Assembly (NCBI GenBank): GCA_037893245.1 | Contig: JBAIAA010000022.1 | Span: forward strand, 1,302,001-1,366,000 | Source: Crossaster papposus | Lineage: Eukaryota; Echinodermata; Asteroidea; Velatida; Solasteridae | Length of the DNA stretch: 64,000 nucleotides | Direction of reading: 5' to 3' | In this document: piece after piece, positions 54,940 to 64,000 of the stretch | Position numbering within the stretch: the first letter of the stretch is position 1 | How the letters are laid out: each line of letters starts with the position of its first letter | Notes under the pieces: generated by a model | Told to the model about the DNA's origin: nothing | Database searches by the model: none | What the model saw: the letters and a program-made list of their open reading frames with translations, nothing else | Made by a program: the position numbers and the translations under genes

Positions 54940-55506
54940 TCAGGGTTGTAGTCGAGTCCCTGCAAGTCCGTTCACAAGTCCTTTCGTGAAGCCAGTCACA
55001 AGTCCCTTCATAAAGGCAGTAACAAGTAACTGGATGAACAATGACAAAGGAATGCCCTTGCCCTCGCGATGGACTCGCGATGGACTCGCGATGGACTCGC
55101 GATGGACTCGCGTTGGACTCGCGATGGACTCGCGATGGACTCGCGATGGACTCGCGATGGACTCGCGATGGACTCGCGATGGACTCGCGATGGACTCGCG
55201 ATGGACTCGCGATGGACTCGCGATGGACTCGCGATGGACTCGCGATGGACTCGCGATGGACTCGCGATGGACTCGCGATGGACTCGCGATGGACTCGCGA
55301 TGGACTCGCGATGGACTCGCGATGGACTCGCGATGGACTCGCGATGGACTCGCGATGGACTCGCGATGGACTCGCGATGGACTCGCGATGGACTCGCGAT
55401 GGACTCGCGATGGACTCGCGATGGACTCGCGATGGACTCGCGATGGACTCGCGATGGACTCGCGATGGACTTGCAGGTACTTGTGATGGACTCGACTACA
55501 TCCCTG
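54940..55506. mobile_element. Repeat family N, copy 2, with expanded 11-bp array
   Basis: Ends CAGGGTTGTAGTCGAGTCC and GGACTCGACTACATCCCTG are inverted copies, as in the copy at 30831-31075. The interior is dominated by the array at 55068-55474. The right end lies 26 bases from the donor site of receptor exon 2. Confidence 0.88.
55068..55474 (+). repeat. 11-bp satellite (GATGGACTCGC)x37
   Basis: 36 consecutive full units of GATGGACTCGC from 55068 to 55463 plus a variant last unit (GATGGACTTGC). Only one internal change was seen (GTTGGACTCGC near 55112). Because 33 bases equal three units, all three plus-strand frames are open and give the same 11-residue repeat; this is not evidence of a protein. 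Confidence 0.95.
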
Positions 55507-55532
55507 TTATTATTATATCATAATCTACTTAC

Positions 55533-55700
55533 ATAAGCATCGGACGCCACCATCGTTGGCATGCGAGCACGTGCCCGTTCCGTAAGTCAAATCCGTGCAC
55601 TCGGATAGGCTGTTCTCGCTGCCTGTACACGTGATATCGGTCAGCCAGGAATCTGATATCCCCTCACCAAAGAGGGCGCTCCTTTCCGTCGACATTGCAC
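55533..55700 (-). CDS. Receptor exon 2: second half of SRCR domain
   Basis: 168-bp, phase 1-1 exon between acceptor GATTTTCTGGAG (AG at 55702-55701) and donor TTAT-GTAAGT (GT at 55532-55531). It completes the SRCR domain begun in exon 1: ALFGEGISDSWLTDITC, SENSLSECTDL, GTCSHANDGGVRCL. The Ser in place of the commoner Pro/Gly before the Trp is a small deviation. Joined to exon 1 the domain has six cysteines, the group A pattern. The acceptor has a poor pyrimidine tract, but the protein match and phase leave little doubt. Confidence 0.92.
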
Positions 55701-55944
55701 CTCCAGAAAATCCTTCAAAGAAAATAGCATTCTCCCAGTAAATGTGAAGACAGTAGTCGTAACAAGAGTCAAATTTAAAGAGTTCTTACAAGGCGCCTCA
55801 AACGCAAAACACAATGACCTATTCATTTGAAAACACACGGTCATTATATAGATTGAAAATGGAACCAGGTGTAATATCAAACCTTTTGAGGCTCTGCTTT
55901 TTCAACCTAAACCCCAATTTACCCCCTCTCTTGAATCATGGTCT

Positions 55945-56326
55945 TTAAAGGTTAGACACAATTGCCAATTGCTTAAATCATCAGGAATAAGTGGATTCTA
56001 TTTGGGAGTGGAGAGGAGGGTTATAGTAAATATCGTTTAACTGACTCGTCCAAATTTTTACAATCATAGGTGCTAAGAAAAGCAAGAAAAAAGCGTTCGT
56101 TCTCAATCGGCGTCAGGCAGTTGTTCTTGTTGTTTTGTGATCGCCGTCGGGCAATCGTAATTTGTTTTCAAATAAAATTGTATTTCGTTACAATTACAGA
56201 ATATCTAGCGCAATCAATTTGCTGGATGCCTGCAATCATTATTTACTATCAAATAAGTAAGATATTTCTTAATAATTCGGTAGTAAATATTTTTCGATAT
56301 CTGCAAATGGTGTATCCTACATTTAG
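55945..56326 (+). mobile_element. MITE family A copy in receptor intron 1
   Basis: Left TTTAAAGGTTAGACACAATTGCC (mutated), right CAAATGGTGTATCCTACATTTAG; the internal AATATCTAGCGCAATCAATTTGCTGGATGCCTG block is kept in part. The left TTAA is intact. Confidence 0.85.
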
Positions 56327-56427
56327 TAAATTAGAGATGATACGCGGTAAATGTCACATGTGGTCTAGATAGTTTTGCGACAGTTAATGTTCAGCATATC
56401 CCATCAGCTGTGGTTCAATTTCAATGC

Positions 56428-56586
56428 GCCGTATTTCTGGCCGCATGAGGGCACTGTAAGACTCCATTTTCTGGGTACCCAAAACAGGCAAAATTGATTT
56501 ATTGAAGTAGTTTTAGTAACTTTTAATTATACCCCCGAATACCGTGAGCACAGCGCCCTCAACGTTCAATAATACGGCCTATTGTG
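56428..56586. mobile_element. Repeat family E, short copy
   Basis: GCGCCGTATTTCTGGCCGCA at the left and AGCGCCCTCAACGTTCAAT..ACGGCCTAT at the right match 27540-27790 with an internal deletion. It ends ~46 bases from the donor of receptor exon 1. Confidence 0.75.
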
Positions 56587-56632
56587 TTTTGCGTAGGTGC
56601 AATTTGTGGCTTTTTGGTAACCAAATACGAAC

Positions 56633-56770
56633 CGAGTTGTCTGCAGACGACATCGCCTTTTCTCGTGTCCCATGATGCATCGCAGATGGAGAGCCAGGCG
56701 CCATTGTGAAAAATCTCTACTCGTCCCTGGAGGGCGCTGTTGTCAGCTCCCTCAAGCCTCACGTCTCCCT
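56633..56770 (-). CDS. Receptor exon 1 (of those visible): first half of SRCR domain
   Basis: 138-bp, phase 1-1 exon between acceptor TTTTGTTGACAG (AG at 56772-56771) and donor CTCG-GTTCGT (GT at 56632-56631, a weak but phase-correct site). It reads GDVRLEGADNSALQGRVEIF, NGAWLSICDASWDT, GDVVCRQLG, the canonical SRCR start. The frame stays open past the donor, but the fit of exon 2 to the end of QLG fixes the boundary. Upstream exons (signal peptide and perhaps more domains) are not in the window or not recognised. Confidence 0.9.
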
Positions 56771-56772
56771 CT

Positions 56773-57723
56773 GTCAACAAAAAAACACCCTCAAAATCGG
56801 AAACTTGTTCGTTTCATTTAAGGCCCGTATAAACACAGAACTCTGTTTGTGCCAAGAATAAAATAGAAATAATGCAATAGTTTTGTGTACAAATCTCACC
56901 CGGGTGTTCGGTTTGGCCCCAAATGCAGTAGGCTGTGTTAAACGGGATAGAATTTCGATTGCAAATACCCACAGAAGTAATCAACCAAGTTATTAAACAA
57001 ACTTGCTCTGAGACGCGTTTTTAGAAATGTCTATTAGTAGGTGTTCAAATTTATTGTTTTCTCGGAATAACAGCATCCACAAAAAACGGAAAGGGGCGGA
57101 AAGAGGGCCACAAGTTCATTTTCGCAGCAGTGTTGGGCCAAAATGTATTATTTTTTGTGTCGAAAAATTTTTATTGAATATTTTAATTTGACGAGGCTTG
57201 TGAAATGAGGTATACAAATACTTGGTATTTAGAATACGTGCACCTTCTTGGTGACCCTGACTGTTTCGAGATGTTTTGAGGCAACATGTCTCATTTTCTA
57301 CAAACTTGAAGATTTATGCTTTCGACTCGTCTTATTTCCATCTCTTCCGGTCCCACGGGCGATGATGCGAAATTTACGAGAATTGTAAACTGTTGCAATC
57401 GGAAATGTATGGTTCCGTTCCTGTTTTTCAAAAACGAAAATCGACGAAAACTTGAATACAGAATAGTCTTTCCAAACAATAAAGGCTTTAGTATTTTAAA
57501 ACATGTTTGTTAAATAAAATCGTTGTTCTAAATTATGTATTGAGGACCCATCTGGTAGATGACCCCCCCCCCCCCCCCCCCCTCATTTAAAAAAAATATT
57601 CATTAACCATTGTTTATTGCAAGTAGTAACTGTTTCATGAGTAACGATTTTAGCCACATGAAACAGCCGTAGACTAGAGTCACATGTTGTGCAACATGTT
57701 CTGTAGAGGCACTGGGGCTTGAC
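56773..57723. other. No gene recognised; 20-base C-run
   Basis: A C-homopolymer occupies 57563-57582. No further receptor exon was identified on the minus strand. Confidence 0.45.
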
Positions 57724-58200
57724 TAAGGCCGTCTCCGAAACCAGTGTCTAGGGCTACGGTCTACAGCTACAGCTAAGTCTACGTAGGCGCTAAGGTAAAT
57801 GGAATTCGGACGTGGCTACGGTAGAGCCTATGGCTAGTTATTGCGCCCCCAAGCGATGCTTGAATTAGTGTTTGCAAAATTACGATGTAAGAATTTACAA
57901 CAATTATCGTCTGCTAAATGTTACGCAATGTTTATTTACAGCCAGTCGAAATACCTGATGATATTGACGTATTTGTCGATCTGTTAGTTTCAATTTAATG
58001 CACTATCATTAAAAAATAAACGAAAATTTGCTCCAAAATTTTGTTTTGCCTGAGCTAGACAACTTCTTTTAAGGCTAGATTTTTGTGACGTTGTAGCCGT
58101 AGATGTAGTACTAGACGGCATTTCGGACAGCGCTACAACATGGCCGACGCAGACAATAGCCGTAGCTGTGGCTCTAGACACCCGTTTCGGACACGGCCTA
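57724..58200. mobile_element. TIR element, ends TAAGGCCGT.TCCGAAAC
   Basis: TAAGGCCGTCTCCGAAACC..GTGTCTAG at the left and CTAGACACCCGTTTCGGACACGGCCTA at the right are inverted copies. Internal CTACGG/CCGTAG motifs recur. 477 bp; the minus frame across it (57990-58250) is a shadow. Confidence 0.82.
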
Positions 58201-58627
58201 GGTATCTTTGTTCTTGTGATCATTCTGATCCCAGACATATTACAGTCCACAGTGATTTCAGCTAACTCATCAGTGTCTCTATTTGTCTTTTCCTCGTTAC
58301 AGGTATGTTATATTTCTTTCATTTTCTGATTGAACTTAGAATGTAACTTTTAAAATATTTACTGAGCGTACCCAAGAAGTAAAATGTAGCGAAATTAATT
58401 CTTAACTATTCCTAATTTGATGTGTGTATTGACCGCTGGTTCTGCTCAATATTAGATATTTTTTTCAATACCCTACCCAGTAAATTATATATCATTTTAA
58501 AGCTAAGAATTCAAGCAATCTGGAAATATCAATATCTCAAAATATCAAAGGGTCAACTTTATTCTGATTTCGTGGGAGATGGTCACATATTGTACCGCCT
58601 GTGTATCGGCTTAACATCGAATGAACC
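58201..58627. other. No gene recognised
   Basis: No coding or repeat structure seen. Confidence 0.4.
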
Positions 58628-60030
58628 TACACTCTAAAAACTGAAGTGTTAAAACCTAGCACTATCCAAGTGCTACATAAATTCAGCACTTTAAGTTTTA
58701 AGATAGTGCTATAATAACACTTGGAGGCGTTCATTTCCAACACCATAATTGGTGCTATTCTAGCACTTCAAAGTGCTTTAATACACAAACATCTAAAACA
58801 TCTAAAACATCTAAAACATAGGATATTTGTTTGGTTTTACCTCGATAAACGTATTGTTTTGTCTAAACTTTTGACATGGTTGTTGCTTCGAGGGATCAAG
58901 TAAAAAATAAAGGCTAATTTGAAGAGACATCCTTTTGAATTTGTCATTTCTCTGTTCAATAAAGTAAGTCTGCACAAGGACCTAACTATCTTAAATTTGT
59001 CCAAAAATTGGTCCTTGTGTCAACTAACTTCATGAAAAATCACTGCCCCCAACCACCCCGCCCTGCCCCCACTGCCCCGCCCATTTAAAAGTAACGCCTA
59101 GGAAGGACTTATATTAGCACTTCATTGGTGCTGTATCGATTAGGAAATTTACCTACAGCAACTGACCAATCAGAAGGGAGGAAATGTGTGTTCACAATAG
59201 TCGATGTTAAATTGTGGTATTTAGTCCAACAATTCACTTTTTTGACCATGATATGTAATTATTCAAACGATTCCTCGATTGAATTTTGATTTTTGGGCAA
59301 ATAGTGAGAAAAAAATCGCATTACATTTTATTCGTATTGAAATGTTGACATTATTCATAAAAATTTGCTGTGACTTTTTCGTGGACAACAAAGCGAACTA
59401 TAAAACTAACAACGGCAATAGCTAAGTTTGTAGTAAGTGTTCAGTAGGTAATATCTAATAGGAATAGGTTATTATTGTATGTATGTGTAATTGCAATGTG
59501 CAATAAGTTAATGTAGTATTACGTAATCTGTACACGCAGTGAATATGTACATGTACATAATTAGAGTGTTCAACAGTAGATTTTTGTATCTTGCCAATGT
59601 GCATTGAATGTTGTACGAATGTTATTTCACAACGTTTCTTTGTAACGTTCAAAGGACGTCAAGAGAACTCCACACATTTACGTTCCCGCAACGTTTTTTT
59701 CCAAACGTTCCGGAAACATTACCGTAACGTTGTAAGAACGTTCATGGAACGTTTTTTGGTTAGCTGGGATGCTGACACTTCATCAAATGCTGTATGGATT
59801 GCACCTTGGGGTGCTGGATGTACACCAAGATGGTGCTACAAAGGACTTAAATCAACACTATATTAGTGCTGTATTGGTAGCACTTTCACAGCACTTAGAT
59901 AGTGCTGCAATGCTGACACTTCATCAAGTGCTGAAATGGCACTTGAGGTGCAGTCCCTCAGGAAGCACCTGGATAGTGCTAAATCTAACACTTAGGGATT
60001 TATTTATAACACTTCAGTTTTTAGAGTGTA
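58628..60030. mobile_element. 1.4-kb TIR element, ends TACACTCTAAAAACTGAAGT
   Basis: TACACTCTAAAAACTGAAGT, followed by GTTA, at the left is the perfect inverse of the right end, 24 bp. Both ends are followed by arrays of CACTA/AGTGCT-rich words (GTGCTAT, AGCACTT) that also pair. A TA target fits. The middle holds AACGTT-rich subrepeats (59600-59755) and a four-unit ATCTAAAAC repeat (58785-58818), but no transposase frame. Confidence 0.88.
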
Positions 60031-60070
60031 CTGGCTGCGCCTATAGTCTCTGTGATATTTCCCCAACATT

Positions 60071-60377
60071 AATCTGTGGCTAAAGCTACAGGTTGTGGGT
60101 TCGAGTCCTGCCTGGGACTATGGTGCGTGTGCCCCTGGGCGAGGCACTTTGTCACTCATTGCTTCTCTCCACCCAGGGGTAAATGGGTACCTGTGAGGGC
60201 AGAAATGGTTATTGTGGTTGAATTTGGCTGCTTTGCGCCGGAATGGCAGCATCGAGCTTTATACTCCCCAGGGGGCCGAGATGGTATTTGGAATGTTTTA
60301 TGGGCCCAATGACCGGGGTAATAATGTTAAGCGCTTTGAGACTTTGGTGATCAAGCGCTATATAAGCACCGCACATT
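60071..60377 (+). mobile_element. SINE with LINE-like tail, copy 1
   Basis: The tRNA-like 5' part has B box GGGTTCGAGTCC (60098). Then comes a conserved body (CCCTGGGCGAGGCACTTTGTC, CTCTCCACCCAGGGGTAAATGGGTACC) and a tail with AAGCGCTTTGAGAC..TCAAGCGCTATATAAG. That tail type is shared with L2-like LINEs, which would supply the reverse transcriptase. The plus-strand frame here is fortuitous. Confidence 0.8.
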
Positions 60378-60911
60378 ATTAACATTACTAATGAATAAAA
60401 TAGGCGAAACGGTGGCATAAAAGTCCCAACATTTCTATTATCGGTTGTTTTCCCACAGTTAGGCTCCGAAAATATACACTAAAAATAGTTTTCCAATAAA
60501 ACTCATCATAATATTCTGCATTCATATATTTTGTGTTCATGTTATGCTCAATTGTCATGAGAATGAACGTAAATCATATTGAAAAATGGACCGTGACAGG
60601 CAAAAATCAACAATTGTGAATCGACATTATGTGCACTCTATTGGAAGGCTTTAATGAGGTCGCTGGCTTCACTTCTATAGGTCTAACTTACTATTAAAAA
60701 AAACCAGAAAGTTAAAAAAACAAAAAACAAAATATAATCAACAAAAATCTCTGCTTGCAAAAAGACTACTACTACGTTTGAATACAGAGCAACAATATAC
60801 CTATTTAAACAAAAATAAGAATAATAAAAGACTGAATCTGTCGTCATGTTTACGGAACAAAAGCTGATGAGCGTGACCTGTGTGATACCAGGAAAAACAA
60901 TTAACTTGGCA
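60378..60911. other. No gene recognised
   Basis: A+T-rich; nothing recognisable. Confidence 0.4.
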
Positions 60912-61164
60912 GCACGGATATAGACGATATGCCCTCTGACGTCACGTGTTTACATCTGTATTCAAATGTGCCCGGCAGTATGCGCACACATCCTGTTTTG
61001 AATACAATATGCTTAAAGAGTGACGTTGCAGGTCAGATCGCCTTTGAATTATGTGACCTCCGATGTCATCTCTTAAACAAATTTATGTAAAACATGATGC
61101 GTGCGCATACTGCCAGACACATTTGAATACAGATGTAAACAGAGGGCACATTGTCTATACGTGC
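60912..61164. mobile_element. Foldback element, arms TATAGAC..TGCCCTCT
   Basis: Arms of ~80 bp: GCACGGATATAGACGATATG, TTTACATCTGTATTCAAATGTG, CGGCAGTATGCGCAC at the left and their inverses at 61085-61164, around a ~95-bp centre. Confidence 0.82.
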
Positions 61165-61862
61165 GGTATAGACACTCAGCTACGGATTTGAGGTGTTCGT
61201 CACCTCTGTTTTGGTCATTGTGTAAAGCGACATAAAGTTGTGCGCATGTACCATCTTCAAAACCAGGTCAAATAAAATGCATAATTCATGAGTGGTGACC
61301 CGCGACAGAGGGACGATCGAAAACCGAAAATTACCGATGAATACTGACATTTTTTTTTCTCCAAATTTCATGAGTTCATTCATAAGAATATTCGTGATGT
61401 AATAAACTCCCAAAACCAAACGAAATTAGTACGACGAGCGCAAAATGCAAACTCAAATACAGACACTCCGTGTTGTTAGTCATTGAGGAAAAGATGGTTT
61501 TCGGGACAAATTTGACAGTGAAGTTGGAATTTTCCACAAAAAATGGTTTGTATACAAAAGCAGGTTGGGATCTCTTTGAATCATGTGTTTTCGTAGGAGC
61601 AAAACCAAGCAACTAATACATGTACAAAAAACTGGGTTTACATATTTTTTTCAATCTTAAACTGAGTTTACCGCAACGCAACATTGCGGTCTAGTATATG
61701 GCACCCATTGTGGATGTGGAAATTACATTTTGTGGTTTTGTCTTCAAACGGTTAACAATTGATGTTTTAATACATTTTGTTTCACACGTTCTTGTTGATA
61801 AAAGCAAATGTCCAATATATATACCGTTTAAAACAAAAATAACGCTGCTAAAACAAACATCT
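61165..61862. other. No gene recognised
   Basis: Short unrecognised frames only. Confidence 0.4.
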
Positions 61863-62211
61863 TTAAAGGGATCGTATACGTTTAGTATAAGTACAGCAGC
61901 TTTGGATAGTATAGTGCATTTTTAGAAACTGTTCACTTCGAAGTACTGCGGTTATGAAAACAGATATCACTTTTAATCCCCAAAAATTGGAATCTGAGAA
62001 GCGTTACTGCAATGACGTTTCTCAGATTGTGTATTCCAATACAGACTATTCTTCCTGCGACATAACCGCTCCAGATTTTCGGCAATATCTCAAAATCGCT
62101 ACCACCTTTTGAAATGAAATTTGTACAGGTTAGTTTTAGGGTATATATTTATAACTATATGATTGAAACAAACAGTGGGTTCCAATTACCAACCGTATAC
62201 GACCCATTTAA
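61863..62211 (-). mobile_element. MITE family B, copy 4 (inverted, internally deleted)
   Basis: TTAA at 61863-61866 and 62208-62211, ends AAAGGGATCGTATACGTTTAG and CGTATACGACCCATTTAA. The internal GAATCTGAGAAGCGTTACTGC stem is in reverse orientation relative to the other copies. Confidence 0.9.
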
Positions 62212-62466
62212 AGTTATAAAAAACATTCAAATTTATAACTTGTCACCATCAAAATGGGTGTATTCCGAACATTCAATTTTGGAAGCATGTATTCTTTATA
62301 TAAATATACCTCCAAAAATCGCAAACTGCTTTCATATCACTGGGTCCTAAAAATACTTGAGCCAATGTTTGTTCACTAGGCTCTGTAAAAATGCTAAGTA
62401 AAACCTAAACGACCGAGGCACACAACCGTAGCGCAGCCAACTGTGGTACGCGTTCGATGCAATTGT

Positions 62467-62700
62467 ACACTCTAAACAACTCGGTCAGAATTGAATCCGA
62501 AACGCATCCGATTCTGCACGATTCTATTTCCGGGTTGAAAATGACACTTTTGGGGGGTCGAAAAGAACTAGACAAAAAAGTCAAACTACCCGGTAAAATT
62601 GCAATTTTCGACCCAAACAATTGTCATTTTCAACCCGGGAAAAGAACTGTGCAGATACGGATGCGTTTTGGGGTCAATCTGACCCACGAGGTTTTAGAGG
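62467..62700. mobile_element. Foldback element, ends CTCTAAA
   Basis: CTCTAAACAACTCGGTCAGA..CCGAAACGCATCCG and inner TTTCCGGGTTGAAAATGACA at the left pair with CGGATGCGTTTTGGGG..GGTTTTAGAG and TGTCATTTTCAACCCGGGAA at the right, arms ~95 bp. The CTCTAAA end resembles that of the element at 58628-60030. Confidence 0.8.
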
Positions 62701-62796
62701 GGGGTGTACCTGCGTTTGTTTTTGATTGAAATAGGGGACGTATGACAAAGGGAACAATGGGGTCCCCTATTCCGCAAAGGTCCCCGATTCAGACTC

Positions 62797-63060
62797 GTGT
62801 GCAAATCCTATGGCGATCATCCGAAAACGTTAGAGTACAAACAAAAGAGGGAAGACGGTCGGACAATGCCCCGTCCCCTATTGACGGCATTTACCCACTT
62901 GCATGCGTTTGTTGATGGTGTAAATGAAGGAACACATGCCTGGCGGCAGGAAGGTGAATTAGGGTTAGGGCTAGAATCGAGGACGTCCTCGATTGAGATT
63001 CGTGTAAAAAAACAATGAGAGCCGTCGGAAAAAGTTAGAGTACAAACAAAGGAAATTATC
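62797..63060 (+). repeat. Two-copy direct duplication
   Basis: TTCAGACTCGTGTGCAAAT..CGGAAAACGTTAGAGTACAAACAAA-type sequence (62785-62850) recurs at about 62993-63055 (ATTCGTGTAAA..GTCGGAAAAAGTTAGAGTACAAACAAAG). Confidence 0.55.
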
Positions 63061-63329
63061 GAGAGGAACAAAAGAAACTCCTCGATTTACACCATAAACA
63101 AACGTGCATGTATACGTACATGTACATGTAGTTCTCCACGTCTTTGCGCGATCAATCCGCGATCAATCCACGATCATTGTTGCACGTACACGCTTACAAC
63201 TAAATCGTTGAATCAACCTTATACGTGTGCGGTCAGTGACTATTCTTTACAAGTAGGAATTCCATACATACAACTGATGAATTCAACACTCAATGTGTTG
63301 AACTTATCCGTTTAATTGTTGAAATCCCA

Positions 63330-63652
63330 GTGGTTCCAGTGATTACGGTGTTTGGCTTCTGTGCGATGGTACGTGCAGAGTTCGAACCCTGGCAGGGAAC
63401 ATGGTGCTTGTGTTCTTGGGCAAGACATTTTGCTACAATTGCCTCTCTCCACCCAGGAGTAATAGGCACCTGTGGAGGTAGAGAGAGACTGCATGCGCTA
63501 ATGTTGAGCTGCTGCAGTAATGGTTTCATTCCTGGTGAACATGGATAATAATTATTGTAAAGCGCGTTGATACACCATCCTGCATGGATACACCAACATT
63601 GTGGGAGTCTAAAGCGCTATATAAGAACCAGTAAGAGAACATGACCGCACAA
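63330..63652 (+). mobile_element. SINE with LINE-like tail, copy 2
   Basis: Matches 60071-60377: B box AGTTCGAACCC, body CTTGGGCAAGACATTTTGC and CTCTCCACCCAGGAGTAATAGGCACC, tail TAAAGCGCGTTGA..TAAAGCGCTATATAAG. It sits between halves of a short TTCAACACT..AGTGTTGAA-type repeat (63281-63300 and 63662-63680). Confidence 0.8.
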
Positions 63653-63799
63653 TGATAATGTTAATTCAACACTTTAGTTTTAAGCGTGAACATGGTAGGT
63701 TTATTCGCTGTGGACACTGTACCCTGTAAGACTTACGTGTTGGAATACTTCCCAAGTACGTGACCTCATCTCGCGCCCAAATTACACATTATTTCCTTC

Positions 63800-63925
63800 C
63801 AGTTGGCACAACAACATCTTAGTAACCCTTGTCTTAACATCTGACTGTTCACACCCGCAAGTCACACATAATCTTTCAGTTGGCGCAACAAGTCCTTAGT
63901 AACCCTTGTCTTAACACCTTAATTT
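63800..63925 (+). repeat. ~77-bp tandem duplication
   Basis: CAGTTGGCACAACAACATCTTAGTAACCCTTGTCTTAACATC is followed 77 bp later by a close copy (CAGTTGGCGCAACAAGTCCTTAGTAACCCTTGTCTTAACACC). Written here in parts, the shared core is AGTAACCCTTGTCTTAACA. Confidence 0.75.
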
Positions 63926-64000
63926 CTAGGATAACCCGATGTGTTGTCAACACTATTATTTACAAACAACCGTGGCTTTACAAACGCTGCTGCAAGTGGG

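Larger units (their letters stand above)
33437..56770 (-). other. Gene model: SRCR-WSC-CUB-CCP-CCP transmembrane receptor (3' part)
   Basis: Nine minus-strand exons, from 56770-56633 to 34046-33437, join into an open frame of about 717 codons. All exons up to the transmembrane exon begin and end in phase 1; the transmembrane exon ends in phase 2 and the last exon starts in the matching phase. Order of domains: group A SRCR, WSC, CUB-like, sushi, Thr/Pro linker, sushi, one membrane helix, cytoplasmic tail. Phase-1 modules are the hallmark of exon-shuffled extracellular proteins. The N terminus with signal peptide is missing. SRCR and sushi receptors take part in recognition and adhesion, so an immune or cell-contact role is possible but not shown. 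Introns range from about 1.0 to 7.8 kb and are full of transposons. No promoter can be assigned. Confidence 0.85.

Noticed and set aside
54986-55536. Three overlapping ~160-codon frames with an 11-residue repeat
   Set aside because: All three plus-strand frames give the same repeat because the DNA unit is 11 bp. No start context, domain or splice sites; it is a satellite.
56559-56632. Extension of the first SRCR exon to the end of its open frame
   Set aside because: The residues after QLG do not match an SRCR domain and enter a family E repeat. Splicing at 56632 joins perfectly to the second half of the domain at 55700.
57291-61612. Minus-strand frames upstream of the SRCR exon as signal-peptide exon
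   Set aside because: None combines a start codon, a hydrophobic leader and a phase-1 donor; most overlap repeats. The 5' end of the receptor gene is left open.

Overview
The window is eukaryotic nuclear DNA from an animal: A+T-rich, sparse in coding sequence, with GT-AG introns and a very high load of DNA transposons, MITEs, tRNA-derived SINEs and fragments of three kinds of non-LTR retroelement. The one host gene is a mosaic of SRCR, WSC, CUB and sushi modules, and the repeats are of types common in marine invertebrates. That suggests an echinoderm, hemichordate or cephalochordate, but the species cannot be fixed from sequence alone.

Left part (1 to about 33 kb). No host gene was recognised. 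It is a mosaic of foldback elements and MITEs (219-934, 1644-1998, 3031-3332, 3450-3691, 4198-4684, 10084-10843, 30102-30487, 31545-32190), tRNA-derived SINE units (about 8.0 kb and 26.1-27.4 kb), a 65-bp minisatellite (12300-12765), two broken piggyBac-type transposase genes on the minus strand (14020-15548; 23602-25811, the second with an acidic first exon and an intron), the 3' end of an RTE-type LINE (15739-16400) and a decayed CR1/L2-like LINE on the minus strand (about 18575-21280).

Right part (33.4 to 56.8 kb). The minus strand carries the 3' part of one large multi-exon gene. Nine exons were found from splice sites, reading frame and domain motifs. In transcription order they encode: SRCR (two exons, 56770-55533), WSC (52971-52702), a cysteine-free CUB-like domain (47563-47225), sushi/CCP (44859-44674), a Thr/Pro linker (44159-44028), a second sushi (42974-42753), a transmembrane helix (41961-41871) and a cytoplasmic tail of about 200 residues (34046-33437). 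Every junction in the extracellular part is phase 1, and the open frame of about 717 codons has no stop. The signal peptide and any further N-terminal domains must lie beyond 64 kb or were not recognised. The product would be a type I cell-surface receptor, perhaps for adhesion or innate recognition.

The introns of this gene hold a broken Penelope-like element (35868-37894) between two inverted copies of a ~510-bp repeat, a G-rich 18-bp minisatellite that is open in frame with both flanking exons, and many MITEs, some ending within tens of bases of splice sites. From 56.8 kb to the end only repeats were found (a TIR element at 58628-60030, two SINE copies, foldbacks). Coordinates of repeats are approximate by a few to about 20 bp unless terminal repeats define them.
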